The notes under the pieces were generated by a model. It was not told the origin of the DNA, searched no databases, and saw only the letters and a list, made by a program, of their open reading frames with translations. Below are positions 63,545 through 64,000 of a stretch of DNA of 64,000 nucleotides, piece by piece (within the stretch, counting starts at the first letter, position 1; each line of letters begins with the position of its first letter). Source of the DNA: Streptomyces sp. NBC_01716. GTDB lineage: Bacteria > Actinomycetota > Actinomycetes > Streptomycetales > Streptomycetaceae. The position numbers and the translations under genes are program-made. The stretch covers positions 1,922,001 through 1,986,000 of the forward strand of contig NZ_CP109181.1 in the NCBI RefSeq assembly GCF_036248275.1, in the 5' to 3' direction.

Positions 63545-64000
63545 GGGCAGGGGCGGAACGCGCCGTTCAGGAGGGGAACGGGTCGGCGTAGGGGGCGTCT
63601 TGGCACGCTGCGCGGGTCGACGGCCGGCGAAGGGCCCGCCGGGATCCCGAATCTCGCTGCTGGGCCTGGCGGCAACTGCGCTCAGTCAAACGAGCGCGGG
63701 GACGAGTCGTCCCGCCGGATCCGATGCCGCTACGCCTTTTGGACCGGGTGGCAGGGGAGGCTGAGCGTTGACCCATCCAGGCGGATTTGGAACGACTGTG
63801 GTGAGTGACCATCGAACATGAGGTGAAGCTCAGCAAACGAGAGCACACCTCACGCCCACCCAACAAACGGTCAACCACGCGCTCTCGGCAGGGCGGGCGC
63901 CAGGGGAAGGGCATTGTCCGTCCGGGGTGGGCCTGGGCCAACTTCCACGGATCTCTGTGCAGCCCAAATCGAATGACGTCAATAGCCGCAACCGTCCTCA
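63545..64000. other. window end, no confident gene
   Basis: A minus-strand frame encodes LHLMFDGHSPQSFQIRLDGS and a short tail to a stop at about 63738, possibly the end of an unknown gene, but no start or family is evident. Another minus-strand frame (63567-63941) is Arg/Ser-rich and unlike protein. The rest looks non-coding. Confidence 0.35.

Overview
The window is high-GC actinobacterial DNA and almost certainly comes from Streptomyces. The evidence is the pervasive G/C-ending codons, GTG starts, a SpoIIE/HATPase regulator, HATPase anti-sigma-like proteins, an XRE-DUF5753/DUF397 pair, an F420-type oxidoreductase, a SepF paralogue, PaaX and LacI regulators, and a TAT-exported protein. No rRNA, tRNA, CRISPR array, integrase or replication origin was found.

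Layout. 1-5 kb: a SpoIIE-type regulator cut by the window edge (its phosphatase metal ligands look lost), Asp23 and DUF1707 proteins, a decayed kdpD, a ferredoxin, and a GDT1-type exporter behind a probable Mn2+ riboswitch. 5-13 kb: a DUF2252 protein, an MFS transporter, a serine hydrolase next to a CsoR-like palindrome, TetR, a LolD/MacB-type ABC exporter and an F420-type oxidoreductase. 13-17.7 kb: mannan use, with secreted GH26 mannanase, LacI and GH2 beta-mannosidase. 17.7-25.3 kb: an aromatic acyl-CoA cluster best read as anthranilate (2-aminobenzoate) or salicylate catabolism through CoA thioesters: aryl-CoA ligase, fused flavin monooxygenase/old-yellow-enzyme reductase, enoyl-CoA hydratase, acyl-CoA dehydrogenase, RidA and PaaX. 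A TGAC-N4-GTCA motif lies in both of its promoter regions. 26-28.4 kb: arginine deiminase and ornithine carbamoyltransferase.

28.5-49.2 kb is the most striking part. Pnkp and Hen1, partners in the bacterial RNA-repair system, lie 16.6 kb apart in the same orientation. The last 22 codons and stop of an intact hen1 are still fused to the pnkp start through an ATGA overlap (31075-31143). The rest of hen1 ends at the same Gly-Pro-Pro-Thr codons at 47805 and continues into a foreign 32-residue tail. A 16.66 kb island (31144-47804) has therefore been inserted into the 3' end of hen1. Its cargo is a second mannoside locus: GH2 beta-mannosidase, two LacI regulators, a sugar ABC importer, an FAD-dependent oxidoreductase and a TAT-exported protein of unrecognised family. 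The edges hold ISAs1, IS5 and IS30 debris, a possible conjugative-element ATPase fragment, a lipase fragment, a DUF2238 gene and a broken DUF6188 gene.

49.6-64 kb: homocysteine methyltransferase, LLM oxidoreductase, a DUF6099-like protein, a MazG-like protein, a SepF paralogue, a UvrA-like ATPase, an NAD-dependent epimerase, an anti-sigma/XRE/DUF397 regulatory trio, a secreted protein, a broken phosphotransferase gene, a pentapeptide-repeat membrane protein, and a YeeE-type sulfur transporter preceded by a Cys-rich leader peptide. Coordinates and motifs come from reading the sequence. Family names come from recalled signatures and were not searched against databases.
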